Origin: Sulfurovaceae bacterium
Lineage (GTDB): Bacteria > Campylobacterota > Campylobacteria > Campylobacterales > Sulfurovaceae
Assembly (NCBI GenBank): GCA_029933395.1
Contig: JAOZOG010000014.1
Coordinates: 1 to 20,800 of the forward strand
Length of the DNA stretch: 20,800 nt
Reading direction: 5' to 3'
A program made the translations under genes and the position numbers. The notes below the pieces were generated by a model. It had not been told where the DNA came from, searched no databases, and saw nothing but the letters and a program-made list of their open reading frames with translations. Shown here piece after piece: positions 8,746 to 17,459 of this stretch (the stretch's first letter is position 1; each line of letters begins with the position of its first letter).

Positions 8746-10767
8746 TTGAATCTCTGTTTCCTTTGGCATATGCATCAGCCTGACTACCGTGACACAGAGG
8801 GTGTTATGCAGATGCCATGGGTCTTCCTGCATGCGATCAAAGATTATTATGATATGCCGTGGATAGTGAGCAGGCACAGCGGTTTGCATGTTACTTTCAG
8901 CATCACTTCGCCTTTGATAGCGCAGTTGAAACTTTACTATGAAAACCCGGAACAGGCTGACAGATTTTTATCGCTCTGGATCAAAGATCCCGCAATGTTG
9001 AAAGAAAATGAGCGAAACTGGCTGGCAAAGATCTGTAAAAGTTCCCAAATGGATACAATGGTTTCGCAGTTTCCAAAATATAAAGCCCTCTATGTGCAGG
9101 AGGACTTCAGCAATGATGAACTGCTTGATCTGGAGATGCTTTTTATCCTTTCCTGGTGCGGTACCTATCTGCGTCGGAACAATGAGACTGTTTCAGCGCT
9201 CATTCAAAAACAACAGAATTATACATCTGAAGATAAGAAAATGCTATTGGTTACGCTGTCAGAATTCATTGCTACCATTCTGGAGTTTTATAAAACATTG
9301 AACGATCAGGGAACGATCGCACTCTCGACCACACCTTTTTATCATCCGATTTTACCTCTGTTGATTGATATGCAGAATGCAAAAAAAGCCAACAGCTTAA
9401 CAAAGATACCGGATAACAGTATCTCTTTGAAAGAGGATGCTGCCTTGCATGTCAAAAAGGCACAAATACTGTTTAGGAAAACATTCGGAAAAGAGCCAAA
9501 AGGTTTTTGGCCTGCGGAAGGTGCGGTTGACGAAAAAAGTGTTGCTTTGCTGGAATCTTTGGGAGTTCAATGGATAGCAACGGATGAAGCGATCTTGTAC
9601 CGTTCCTTGAAAAGCGATCAGAAAGAACATATCTACAAGCCTTACAGGTACAATAATATGCTGATAGGATTCAGAGACCATTCCCTGAGTGACAAGATAG
9701 GATTTGAGTACCGATACAAAGAGACAAATGAAGCAGCAGCTGATTTTCTTTCAGAACTTCAAAAGATAGAAAACAGCAACGGTAATGCAACGGTATTTGT
9801 CATTCTGGATGGGGAAAATGCCTGGGAATTCTATCAAAACAACGGTTATGATTTTTTGGAAGCACTTTACAGTGGTTTAGGGAAGGCAAAGTGGTGTCGT
9901 ACTCTTACAATGGACAGTCTTAAAACAGTTGAGGCTGAAACACTGGAAACCTTGGCAGCTGGCAGCTGGATCAACGGTACGTTCGATACCTGGGTTGGGC
10001 ACAGAGAAAAAACAAGAGCCTGGGAACTGCTCTTTTTAACCAAAAAAGATTATGAACACCATATGGATATTTTAGAAGAATCAGTATGCTCCAGAATCAG
10101 TGAACGCTTTTTGGTAGCCGAATCTTCCGACTGGTTCTGGTGGTACGGCGATGATCACCACAGTGTGTTCGATGAGGAGTTCGATATCCTTTTTAGAAAT
10201 AACCTCATTGCTATTTACCGTCTCATGGGCCTTGTCCCACCGAACGATCTTTTCGTACCTATTGTAAAGAACAAAAGCAGCGGCAATTTCTGGATAAAGC
10301 CGCAGGCAGATATCAGCCCGATGATCAATGGGAAAAGAGATTCATTCTTTGAGTGGATGGGATGCGGTGTCATTTATGAAGATAAACTTTTTTCAACAAT
10401 GGACAGAGAAAGGGGACCTGTGAAGACGATCTACTATGGACAGGATAGGGAAAAACTCTATTTCGCCTTTGAAGGTGAGATAGCTTCTTTGTGTAAAACA
10501 GCGTTTTTGGCTATGATGATAGATCCTGTCGGATTGAAGGTGAAAGTTCCTTTTGGAAAGAAAGAGGTTTTGGCTGAAAATATCAAAATCAAAGCGGCAT
10601 GCGGGGAATGGCTGGAACTTAGCATCGATAAAGCGGGGTTGGAGTTGGAAACAGTTTTACTGCGATTCGAGATAGAAGATGAGAGTGGTGCATTGCAGAC
10701 ATTACCCAGCTTTGGAGAACTTGCGATAGATATGAATGATGATTACAGTCAAAACTGGTTTGTGTAA
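8746..10767 (+). CDS. GH57 glycoside hydrolase (alpha-amylase/amylopullulanase type)
   Basis: A 673-residue retaining GH57 enzyme acting on alpha-glucans in the cytoplasm; no signal peptide is seen. The N-terminal LCFLWHMHQPDY is GH57 motif I. GFWPAEGAV carries the likely nucleophile E258, FVILDGENAWEF the likely acid/base D355, and SSDWFWWYGDD the fifth conserved region. The tail (about 510-673) is a beta-rich C-terminal domain as in amylase/amylopullulanase members. The start is a TTG at 8746, 4-5 bases after AGGAAGGG. It is accepted because motif I begins at residue 3, and the next in-frame ATG falls inside that motif. Without a separate GlgX-type debranching enzyme here, this is a candidate for hydrolysing alpha-1,6 branch points, but pure alpha-1,4 hydrolysis cannot be excluded. 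Confidence 0.92.
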   Translation: MNLCFLWHMHQPDYRDTEGVMQMPWVFLHAIKDYYDMPWIVSRHSGLHVTFSITSPLIAQLKLYYENPEQADRFLSLWIKDPAMLKENERNWLAKICKSSQMDTMVSQFPKYKALYVQEDFSNDELLDLEMLFILSWCGTYLRRNNETVSALIQKQQNYTSEDKKMLLVTLSEFIATILEFYKTLNDQGTIALSTTPFYHPILPLLIDMQNAKKANSLTKIPDNSISLKEDAALHVKKAQILFRKTFGKEPKGFWPAEGAVDEKSVALLESLGVQWIATDEAILYRSLKSDQKEHIYKPYRYNNMLIGFRDHSLSDKIGFEYRYKETNEAAADFLSELQKIENSNGNATVFVILDGENAWEFYQNNGYDFLEALYSGLGKAKWCRTLTMDSLKTVEAETLETLAAGSWINGTFDTWVGHREKTRAWELLFLTKKDYEHHMDILEESVCSRISERFLVAESSDWFWWYGDDHHSVFDEEFDILFRNNLIAIYRLMGLVPPNDLFVPIVKNKSSGNFWIKPQADISPMINGKRDSFFEWMGCGVIYEDKLFSTMDRERGPVKTIYYGQDREKLYFAFEGEIASLCKTAFLAMMIDPVGLKVKVPFGKKEVLAENIKIKAACGEWLELSIDKAGLELETVLLRFEIEDESGALQTLPSFGELAIDMNDDYSQNWFV

Positions 10768-10779
10768 GGAGAAGGGACC

Positions 10780-12792
10780 ATGAAAAAAATAGCTTTACTT
10801 TTCGGTATCCATATGCACCAGCCCGTCGACAATTTTGATGAAGCGGTAGACAAAGCGGTAAAGCGCTGTTACATGCCTTTCTTTGAAACAATGGTACGCT
10901 ATCTTGATTTTAAATTCTCTCTGCATTGCAGCGGCTGGCTGCTTGAAAAGATACGTTTGGAGTATCCGTCACTTTTTGAAAATATGCAGTATCTGACACA
11001 GCAAGGCAGCATAGAGTGGTTCGGGGGAGGGTACTATGAGCCTGTACTCAGTGCCATTCCTTCACGAGACAGAAAAGCACAGATAGATAAACTCAGTTCT
11101 TATATTAAAAAATATTTTGACATAAGGCCACAGGGACTCTGGCTGACAGAAAGAGTATGGGAAGCTTCTTTAGTAGAAGATCTGAATGCCTGTGGTATAC
11201 GCTATGCGATGGTGGATGACTACCATTTTGTCAGCAACGGATATGATGATAAAAAGATGAACGGCTACTATACGACTGAGGATAATGGCAAGACACTGGA
11301 CCTTTTCCCCATTGCAAAAGCGTTGCGTTATGCACTGCCTTTTCATGAAGTAGAAGAGGCACTGCAGAGCATATGTGCTTATGGGAACAAAGAAGATGCA
11401 GCGGCGATCATATTTGATGATGCAGAAAAATTCGGACTTTGGCCCGATACACATACATGGGTCTATGCAGAGAAATGGCTTGAAACATTTATAAAAGCAG
11501 TGCTGAAACACCCTTTTATTATTACGGAACACTACGGTATCTACAGAAAGAAGAACCGTTCTTTAGGGCTGGCGTATCTCGACAACTGCTCTTACATTGA
11601 GATGGGAGAGTGGAGTCTACCGCTTAAACAGGCTGAAGCACTGAAGCAGATAAAAGAGAGAGAAAAGGACTATCCCTTCAAAGGGGGTATCTGGAAAAAC
11701 TTCTTTGTCAAATACCATGAAAGCAACTATCTGCACAAGCGTATGCTTTCACTGAGCCTCACGCAGAAAGATTTTGATGAAAAGACGCTTGATGCTCTCT
11801 ACAGGCTGCAAACCAATGATGTCTTCTGGCATGGGGTGTTTGGCGGTTTTTATCTGCCTAGCCTGCGGGACAATGCCTATAAGTACCTGCTTGAAATTGA
11901 GAAGGAAAATGTAGAAAAAGAGAGAAGCTTTCATGTGGGAGATATTGACTTTGACGGTTTTGAAGAACTTAAGGTACTCGACAGGGAAATGAGCATTGTT
12001 CTGAGTGCTGCCCAGGGAGCACAGATGGTGGAGTTTGCCCTTCTGGAAAGTGCTTTCAACTGGCAAAATACTATTATGCGCAGAGAAGAAAGCTACCATC
12101 GTGACCTTTTGGAAGCACTCCTACATGTTGTACCTAAGGAAGAGACAGGGAAGCAGGAAGGCGTAGCCACGATCCATACACGCCAAAATACTGTAGATGC
12201 TTCGCTGGCTGAAGAACTGGTGTATGACTGGCATGCAAAGAATTCTTTTATAGAGCATTTTTCACAAGAGCCATTTACACTGGAGAATTTCAAGTCTGCT
12301 GCTTTCATGGAGATCGGTGATTTTGCCAATCAGCCTTTTGTTTTGAAAAAGAAAAAGTTCATACGTAATGGCGGTATCTATCTGAAAGAGCGTTCTTATC
12401 GGGCAAGACTTCAGAAAAAATACCGTTTTGATGAAGCGATGATCACCCTGAAAAGTACATTTGAAACAAAGTATTCGCAGAAGCTCTATTTTGCAGAGGA
12501 GTTCAATTTGCACTTTGCACATCCCCAAAAGGTAACGTTCAACGGTAAATATGTGCAGGATGGATGGTATGAAGAAGGTGTAAGAAAGTTGGTGATCGTT
12601 GATGACTTTACAAAGAAAAAACTGATCATCCGAAGCAGTATGGAGGGTACTGTATTTGCCTACATTCTTCATACAGTTTCAAAATCGGAAACAGGCTACG
12701 AAAAGATAGCACAGCAGATCAGTTTTATCTTTACCACAGCGTTTGCTTCTGCATTGGCACTGGAAATTTCCCTAAAGGTAGAAAATGTCTGA
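10780..12792 (+). CDS. GH57 4-alpha-glucanotransferase (TLGT-like)
   Basis: A 670-residue protein close in length and motif order to the 659-residue 4-alpha-glucanotransferase of Thermococcus litoralis. Motif I is FGIHMHQPVDNF and motif II is WFGGGYYEPVL. The nucleophile is E124 in LWLTERVWE, and the acid/base lies in IIFDDAEKFG (D213/D214); these positions almost coincide with E123 and D214 of the archaeal enzyme. The C-terminal half (about residues 300-670, from HGVFGGFYLPSLR onward) corresponds to the beta-sandwich domains of that family. It would transfer maltooligosaccharide segments, doing the job of MalQ. AAGGAG lies just before the ATG, 12 nt after the first GH57 gene. It overlaps galT by 8 nt. 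Confidence 0.92.
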   Translation: MKKIALLFGIHMHQPVDNFDEAVDKAVKRCYMPFFETMVRYLDFKFSLHCSGWLLEKIRLEYPSLFENMQYLTQQGSIEWFGGGYYEPVLSAIPSRDRKAQIDKLSSYIKKYFDIRPQGLWLTERVWEASLVEDLNACGIRYAMVDDYHFVSNGYDDKKMNGYYTTEDNGKTLDLFPIAKALRYALPFHEVEEALQSICAYGNKEDAAAIIFDDAEKFGLWPDTHTWVYAEKWLETFIKAVLKHPFIITEHYGIYRKKNRSLGLAYLDNCSYIEMGEWSLPLKQAEALKQIKEREKDYPFKGGIWKNFFVKYHESNYLHKRMLSLSLTQKDFDEKTLDALYRLQTNDVFWHGVFGGFYLPSLRDNAYKYLLEIEKENVEKERSFHVGDIDFDGFEELKVLDREMSIVLSAAQGAQMVEFALLESAFNWQNTIMRREESYHRDLLEALLHVVPKEETGKQEGVATIHTRQNTVDASLAEELVYDWHAKNSFIEHFSQEPFTLENFKSAAFMEIGDFANQPFVLKKKKFIRNGGIYLKERSYRARLQKKYRFDEAMITLKSTFETKYSQKLYFAEEFNLHFAHPQKVTFNGKYVQDGWYEEGVRKLVIVDDFTKKKLIIRSSMEGTVFAYILHTVSKSETGYEKIAQQISFIFTTAFASALALEISLKVENV

Positions 12793-13798
12793 AATACGAT
12801 TTGACAGCATCCGGAACAGGTATGTCATCATCGCGCCTGAACGCGAACACCGCCCGAGTATGCCCAGGAAAGATTTTTTAACGACATCAAAAGAAACATG
12901 TCCTTTCTGTGAAGAACATGAAGATCTCACACCCCCGGAAATCTTTGCCATTAGAGACAACGAACCTAACACAAAAGGGTGGAAAACACGGGTCGTTCCC
13001 AACCTCTATAAAGCAGTACAGATCGAAGCAGAGGTACTTTCTCACAGAGAGGGTATGTTTGAGGCTTTCAACGGATTTGGTGCGCATGAGATCATCATTG
13101 ACACGCCGTGTCACAGTTGTACAATAGCTGAGCTTGACAGAGAAGCTGTGGAAAACTGGCTTTGGACGATGGTAGTGCGTATGAAAGATCTGCGCAAGGA
13201 CAAGCGGCTGGTTTCTTTGAACATTTTCAAGAACAGCGGACAGAATGCAGGGGCGACACAGGCACATCCCCATACACAGCTTATAGCGCTTCCGGTGATG
13301 CCGGAGAACCAACTGGAGTTTCTGCAGAGAAACCAGAAGTATTACCACGTACACGGACGGGGGATCGTTGAAGATGTTGTCCTGAATGAAAAACTGGCAG
13401 AAGAGAGAGTGATCGCTGAGAGAGACTCCTTCATCGCCTACTGTCCCTATGCCAGTTTTTTTGCCTTTGAAGTGATCATCGCGCCGGTAAAAGTGATCAG
13501 CGGATTGGACAGATGCAGTGAAGAAGAGAGAAGTGACCTTGCATTGCTTCTTAAAAGTGTTTTTGAAATGCTTGACCGTCAGTTGAACAGATATGACTAT
13601 AATATTGCCGTTGTTTCGGCACCACTGAATACAAATTTTGAGACGGAAAGCTATATGGAAGAGATAGATCAGAACTTTACCTTCTATCTGCGTATCATGC
13701 CCCGTATCTATACTTTAGGCGGTTTTGAGCTTTCTACAAAGACAGCTATCAACAGTGTGGCACCCGAAAAATGTGCCAAGTTGCTGAGGGGAGAGTAG
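12785..13798 (+). CDS. galT: GalT-family nucleotide-sugar/hexose-1-phosphate nucleotidyltransferase
   Basis: A 337-residue member of the galactose-1-phosphate uridylyltransferase branch of the HIT superfamily. Zinc ligands appear as C39 and C42 (CPFC), H110 (TPCHS) and H161. H163 in AHPHTQ is the nucleophile that carries the nucleotidyl group. The second half-domain has PYASFFAFEV and ends with GGFELSTKTAINSVAPE, a pattern that, from memory, also ends thermophile GalTs and the plant ADP-glucose phosphorylase. No galK, galE or galM is present, so classical galactose use is not supported by context. Exchange or phosphorolysis of UDP- or ADP-glucose with glucose-1-P is a reasonable alternative. 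It starts inside the previous gene (8-nt overlap), and AAAGG (12775-12779) is its SD. One base separates its stop from glgA. Confidence 0.88.
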   Translation: MSEIRFDSIRNRYVIIAPEREHRPSMPRKDFLTTSKETCPFCEEHEDLTPPEIFAIRDNEPNTKGWKTRVVPNLYKAVQIEAEVLSHREGMFEAFNGFGAHEIIIDTPCHSCTIAELDREAVENWLWTMVVRMKDLRKDKRLVSLNIFKNSGQNAGATQAHPHTQLIALPVMPENQLEFLQRNQKYYHVHGRGIVEDVVLNEKLAEERVIAERDSFIAYCPYASFFAFEVIIAPVKVISGLDRCSEEERSDLALLLKSVFEMLDRQLNRYDYNIAVVSAPLNTNFETESYMEEIDQNFTFYLRIMPRIYTLGGFELSTKTAINSVAPEKCAKLLRGE

Positions 13799-13799
13799 G

Positions 13800-15158
13800 A
13801 TGAGAGTACTTTTTGCTGCCAGCGAGATATTCCCCTATGCAAAAACAGGCGGTTTGGCAGATGTTGCCTATGCATTGCCTCTGGCACTGAAAAAAGTTGT
13901 AGAGATCTCCCGGGTGATGCCTTTGTATGGCTTTATGAACAGGAAGAGTTACACCCTGTACGATAACTTTACGGTGACGCTGCGGGGAGAACACTACGCT
14001 GTGGCGATCTACTGCAAAGAGGAGAGGGGAATCATCACCTATTTTGTCCATGCTCCCTACCTGAGCGAAACAGAACATCTTTACGGGGATGCTTCGGGAG
14101 ACTATGCGGACAATGCCCTGCGATTTGGGATCTTCTGTATGGCGATCGTAGAACTGGGCATACGGCTCAATATTACACTCATTCACCTCAACGACTGGCA
14201 TACGGCGCTGGTCGCACTGTATGTTGAATCGTATGCATTGAATATTAAAACAGTTTTTACCATTCACAATCTTGCCTATCAGGGGATCTTTGAAAAAGAG
14301 AGCCTCAAAACGCTGGGAATAAGCCATAAATACTTTAGCATAGAGGCGCTGGAGTTTTACGGAAAGGTCAATTTTATGAAAGCGGGTATTGCCTTTGCCG
14401 ATGCAGTTACCACCGTAAGTCCCAGTTATGCCAGAGAAATACTGACTGAAAAATTCGGTTGCGGATTGGACGGTTTTCTCAAAGTACATGACAAAAAAAT
14501 TACAGGTATCCTCAACGGCATTGACTATGAGATGTTTCCTCCACTACAGAAAAAAGAGAGCAAAGTCAAAACAAAACGGCTTTTCTGTGAGCGATTTGGG
14601 TTCAAGGACCCAAGTCTGCCGCTTTTTGTGATGGTGAGCCGTCTGGTAGCACAAAAAGGAACTGAGCTTCTCCGAGATGTGTTCAAAGCATTGGCAGATG
14701 AAGAGATCAACCTTTTCATATTGGGAGAGGGGGAGCAGGAGTATTGCACCTTTTTGGAAGAACAGACGGAGAAATATAACAATTTCGCTTTTTTTCAGGG
14801 CTATGACGAGCGCCTTTCCCGTGAGACCTATTTGGCATCGGATTTTCTGCTGATGCCGTCTCTGTTCGAACCCTGTGGTCTCAACCAGTTCATTGCTATG
14901 CGTCAGGGCAGTATACCGGTCGTGCATGCAGTGGGTGGACTCAGAGACAGTGTGCATGAAGCACAGGCAATATGCGGAAGAGGGATCACCTATGAAGGAC
15001 AGAACTCCAAAGAATTTCTTTATGCCGTAGAGCGGGCGAGCCTGCTGTACGAAGAGAAAAAAGAGATGGAGCTTATCAGTACTTTCAATCTCGCATGTGA
15101 TTTCTCTTTTGACAAGAGTGCACAACAGTATTACCGTATCTACAGGGGGCTTCTATGA
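13800..15158 (+). CDS. glgA: Glycogen synthase 1 (GT5), compact form
   Basis: A GT5 glucosyltransferase of 452 residues, adding glucose from a nucleotide sugar to alpha-1,4 chains. K15 in KTGGLADV, LNDWHTAL, TIHNLAYQG, R281/K286 in SRLVAQKG and E357 in FEPCGLNQ, the residues known to bind donor or catalyse, are intact. Compared with glgA 2 in the same operon it is about 38 residues shorter. One clear loss follows ILNGID (about 241-265): the WNPxxD...SGK segment is replaced by a short MFPPLQKKESK stretch. The two paralogues are clearly divergent, so this is an old duplication or separate acquisition. It may differ in acceptor or donor. The SD is within GAGGGGAGAG; the stop overlaps the next start (ATGA). 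Confidence 0.93.
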   Translation: MRVLFAASEIFPYAKTGGLADVAYALPLALKKVVEISRVMPLYGFMNRKSYTLYDNFTVTLRGEHYAVAIYCKEERGIITYFVHAPYLSETEHLYGDASGDYADNALRFGIFCMAIVELGIRLNITLIHLNDWHTALVALYVESYALNIKTVFTIHNLAYQGIFEKESLKTLGISHKYFSIEALEFYGKVNFMKAGIAFADAVTTVSPSYAREILTEKFGCGLDGFLKVHDKKITGILNGIDYEMFPPLQKKESKVKTKRLFCERFGFKDPSLPLFVMVSRLVAQKGTELLRDVFKALADEEINLFILGEGEQEYCTFLEEQTEKYNNFAFFQGYDERLSRETYLASDFLLMPSLFEPCGLNQFIAMRQGSIPVVHAVGGLRDSVHEAQAICGRGITYEGQNSKEFLYAVERASLLYEEKKEMELISTFNLACDFSFDKSAQQYYRIYRGLL

Positions 15159-15994
15159 CCCTGGGTATCGATATTGGCGGAAGCTATCTGCGCTATGAGA
15201 TCAGAGATGGAGAACGCTCTCTGCAGCATGGTATTTTGAAAAGTAGAGAGATCGGTCTGTGTACTTTCATAAAAGAGATGTTGCAGGAAGAAAAAGCCAT
15301 TGATACAGTTGCTGTCTCCTATGCGGGACAGGTGCAGAACGGGACTATTTTGTCGGCTCCCCATATTGATGTGGATGAAAGGGGTATTAAAGCAACAGTT
15401 GAAAGAGACTATGATGTGGAACTGCTGATAGAAAATGACCTTAACTGTGCCGTCATGGCAGAAGCGCAGCATTATGATTGTGATACGATCGCTGCACTCT
15501 CTGTGGGTACCGGTCTGGGACTGGGAGTAGTGGACAGCGGCAGGCTGATCAGAGGAGAAGAGGGGATGGCAACAGAACTGGGGCATATGCCTTATATGGA
15601 AAGTCCGTTTGTCTGCAGCTGCGGGAAAAACAACTGCATAGAACTCTACTGTTCCGGAAGCGGGCTGGCACATTGGAAAAAGCACTATGGACTTGACCCG
15701 GCATTGACGCTTGAGATATTGGAGCAAAGCAGTCAAAGAGAAGCACAAAAGATATACGAAGCATTTCATGAAGCATTTTTACATGCAGCAGGAACAGCCG
15801 TAACGCTTTTTAATCCCCAAATGCTTATTCTGGGCGGTGGCATAGGCAAAAATGAAGCCTTGCGTCTTAAACTAGAAGAGAAGCTGGACACTTACGCTTT
15901 TCCCTTGGGTGTGAAAAATCTCAAGATCGTGCTTTCAGAACTGGAAAATGCTTCACTGGAAGGTGCATTTTTACTAAAGGAATATCATGTCTGA
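15155..15994 (+). CDS. ROK-family glucokinase
   Basis: A 279-residue ROK kinase, likely phosphorylating free glucose to glucose-6-P with ATP. The phosphate loop GIDIGGSY (4-11), catalytic base D95 in ENDLN, GTGLGLGVV, ELGHM (E141 and H144), the zinc motif CSCGKNNCIE (C154, C156, C161, with H144 as fourth ligand) and LGGGIG are all visible. There is no DNA-binding domain, so it is an enzyme rather than a ROK repressor. It is somewhat shorter than typical glucokinases (about 300-320). Placed between two glycogen synthases and behind two GH57 enzymes, it would recover glucose released from glycogen. Other hexoses cannot be excluded. It overlaps its neighbours by 4 nt (upstream) and 8 nt (downstream). 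Confidence 0.9.
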   Translation: MTLGIDIGGSYLRYEIRDGERSLQHGILKSREIGLCTFIKEMLQEEKAIDTVAVSYAGQVQNGTILSAPHIDVDERGIKATVERDYDVELLIENDLNCAVMAEAQHYDCDTIAALSVGTGLGLGVVDSGRLIRGEEGMATELGHMPYMESPFVCSCGKNNCIELYCSGSGLAHWKKHYGLDPALTLEILEQSSQREAQKIYEAFHEAFLHAAGTAVTLFNPQMLILGGGIGKNEALRLKLEEKLDTYAFPLGVKNLKIVLSELENASLEGAFLLKEYHV

Positions 15995-17459
15995 AAAATT
16001 GAAAATCGTTTTTGCGGCGGCAGAAGTTGTGCCGTTTGAAAAAACGGGCGGATTGGCTGATGTGGCAGGGGCACTGCCCAAAGCTTTGGAAAAACTGGGA
16101 CATGAGATCATTGTTGTGATGCCTAGATATTATGATATTGATCGTGCGGCACTTGAAAAACTGCCTGCTCCTCTGGGGGTTCCTATGGGAAGCAGGGGGG
16201 AGTTCTGGGCAGCAGTGTACAAAACAACGCTTCTGCAAAGCAAAGTGGAGATCTATTTTATAGACTATGAAGCCTATTTTGGAAGAAGCGGCCTGTACGG
16301 TGATGCTGCTGGCGGTTACACGGACAATGACGAGCGGTTTGTATTCTTCTCCAAAGCAGTGCTTCAGTTGTGCAAGATGCTTTGTTTTACTCCAGATATC
16401 ATTCATGCCAACGACTGGCATACCGCTGCACTGCCTCTTTTGGCAAAGACACGCTTTGTGCATGATTTTGCCTATACGGCTTCTGTGCTGACCATCCACA
16501 ACCTTCAACATCAGGGCTACTGCCATAAAAGTATTGTGGATGTCATGGAAGTGGGCTGGGAGCATTTCAATCCGCATGAACTTGAAAGCCTTGATGCGGT
16601 CAATCTGCTTAAAGGTGGTATTGCCGCAGCAGATGCTGTGACGACCGTATCGAAAAAATATGCACAGGAGATACAGACACCGGCATTTGGGTTCGGGCTG
16701 GACGGGCACATCCGGGCACACAGTCATAAACTTTTTGGTATTTTGAACGGGGTGGACTATGAAGAGTGGAACCCCGCAAGCGACAGCTATCTGCCTGTCA
16801 CTTACGATGTAGACGGCATGTCCGGAAAGCAGGTATGTAAAAAAACGCTTCAGGAGAACTTTGGACTGCCGGTACTCCCTGAGGTTCCCCTTATCGGTTT
16901 TGTAGGACGCTTTGTGGAGCAAAAAGGCATAGAACTCATTGCTGCCGCCATTCACGGACTGCTGGACCATGATATACAGGTCGTTATGCTTGGTACTGGA
17001 GAGCAATGGGCGGAAGCATTTTTCTCGGAAGTGGCGTATCATCGGAAAAACTTTGCTCTGCATGTAGGCTATTCCAATGCCCTGGCACACCAGATAGAAG
17101 CAGGAAGCGATATGTTTCTGATGCCTTCACTCTTTGAACCCTGCGGACTCAACCAGATCTACAGCCTGCGCTACGGTGCCCTGCCCATCGTCCGTGCAGT
17201 GGGTGGACTAGATGATACGATCGTTAATTACGATGCGGTACATGGGACCGGTAACGGTTTCAAGTTCTACGATGCTGCGGTTGAAGCGCTTTACCATACG
17301 GTTCTATGGGCTGCAGGTGTATATAGAAATGAAAAAGAAGCGTTTGAAAAAATGCAGCGCTATGCAATGCAGGAGCACTTCAGTTGGGAAGATGCCGCTG
17401 TTGAATATGAAAAAGTATACCGTTTTGCTCTGGAGCGAAAGAACGGAAAGGAAACATAA
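15987..17459 (+). CDS. glgA: Glycogen synthase 2 (GT5), full-length form
   Basis: The more canonical of the two GT5 synthases, 490 residues. It has K19 in KTGGLADV, ANDWHTA, TIHNLQHQG, the intact ILNGVDYEEWNPASD block followed by DGMSGK, R308/K313 in GRFVEQKG, E384 in FEPCGLNQ and the RAVGGLDDT loop. It extends linear alpha-1,4 glucan; donor specificity (ADP- or UDP-glucose) cannot be read safely from sequence. It starts in an 8-nt overlap with the glucokinase gene, with CTAAAGGAA as SD. Its TAA shares one base with the glgB ATG (TAATG), which points to tight translational coupling of the elongating and branching enzymes. Confidence 0.97.
   Translation: MSEKLKIVFAAAEVVPFEKTGGLADVAGALPKALEKLGHEIIVVMPRYYDIDRAALEKLPAPLGVPMGSRGEFWAAVYKTTLLQSKVEIYFIDYEAYFGRSGLYGDAAGGYTDNDERFVFFSKAVLQLCKMLCFTPDIIHANDWHTAALPLLAKTRFVHDFAYTASVLTIHNLQHQGYCHKSIVDVMEVGWEHFNPHELESLDAVNLLKGGIAAADAVTTVSKKYAQEIQTPAFGFGLDGHIRAHSHKLFGILNGVDYEEWNPASDSYLPVTYDVDGMSGKQVCKKTLQENFGLPVLPEVPLIGFVGRFVEQKGIELIAAAIHGLLDHDIQVVMLGTGEQWAEAFFSEVAYHRKNFALHVGYSNALAHQIEAGSDMFLMPSLFEPCGLNQIYSLRYGALPIVRAVGGLDDTIVNYDAVHGTGNGFKFYDAAVEALYHTVLWAAGVYRNEKEAFEKMQRYAMQEHFSWEDAAVEYEKVYRFALERKNGKET

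Noticed and set aside
13749..14489. 246-codon open frame on the - strand across the galT-glgA junction
   Set aside because: It spans two convincing + strand genes and has no recognisable protein features.
15921..17090. 389-codon open frame on the - strand opposite glgA 2
   Set aside because: It is antisense to a clear GT5 synthase, with no family motif and no SD or promoter; it is best explained by codon bias of the true gene.
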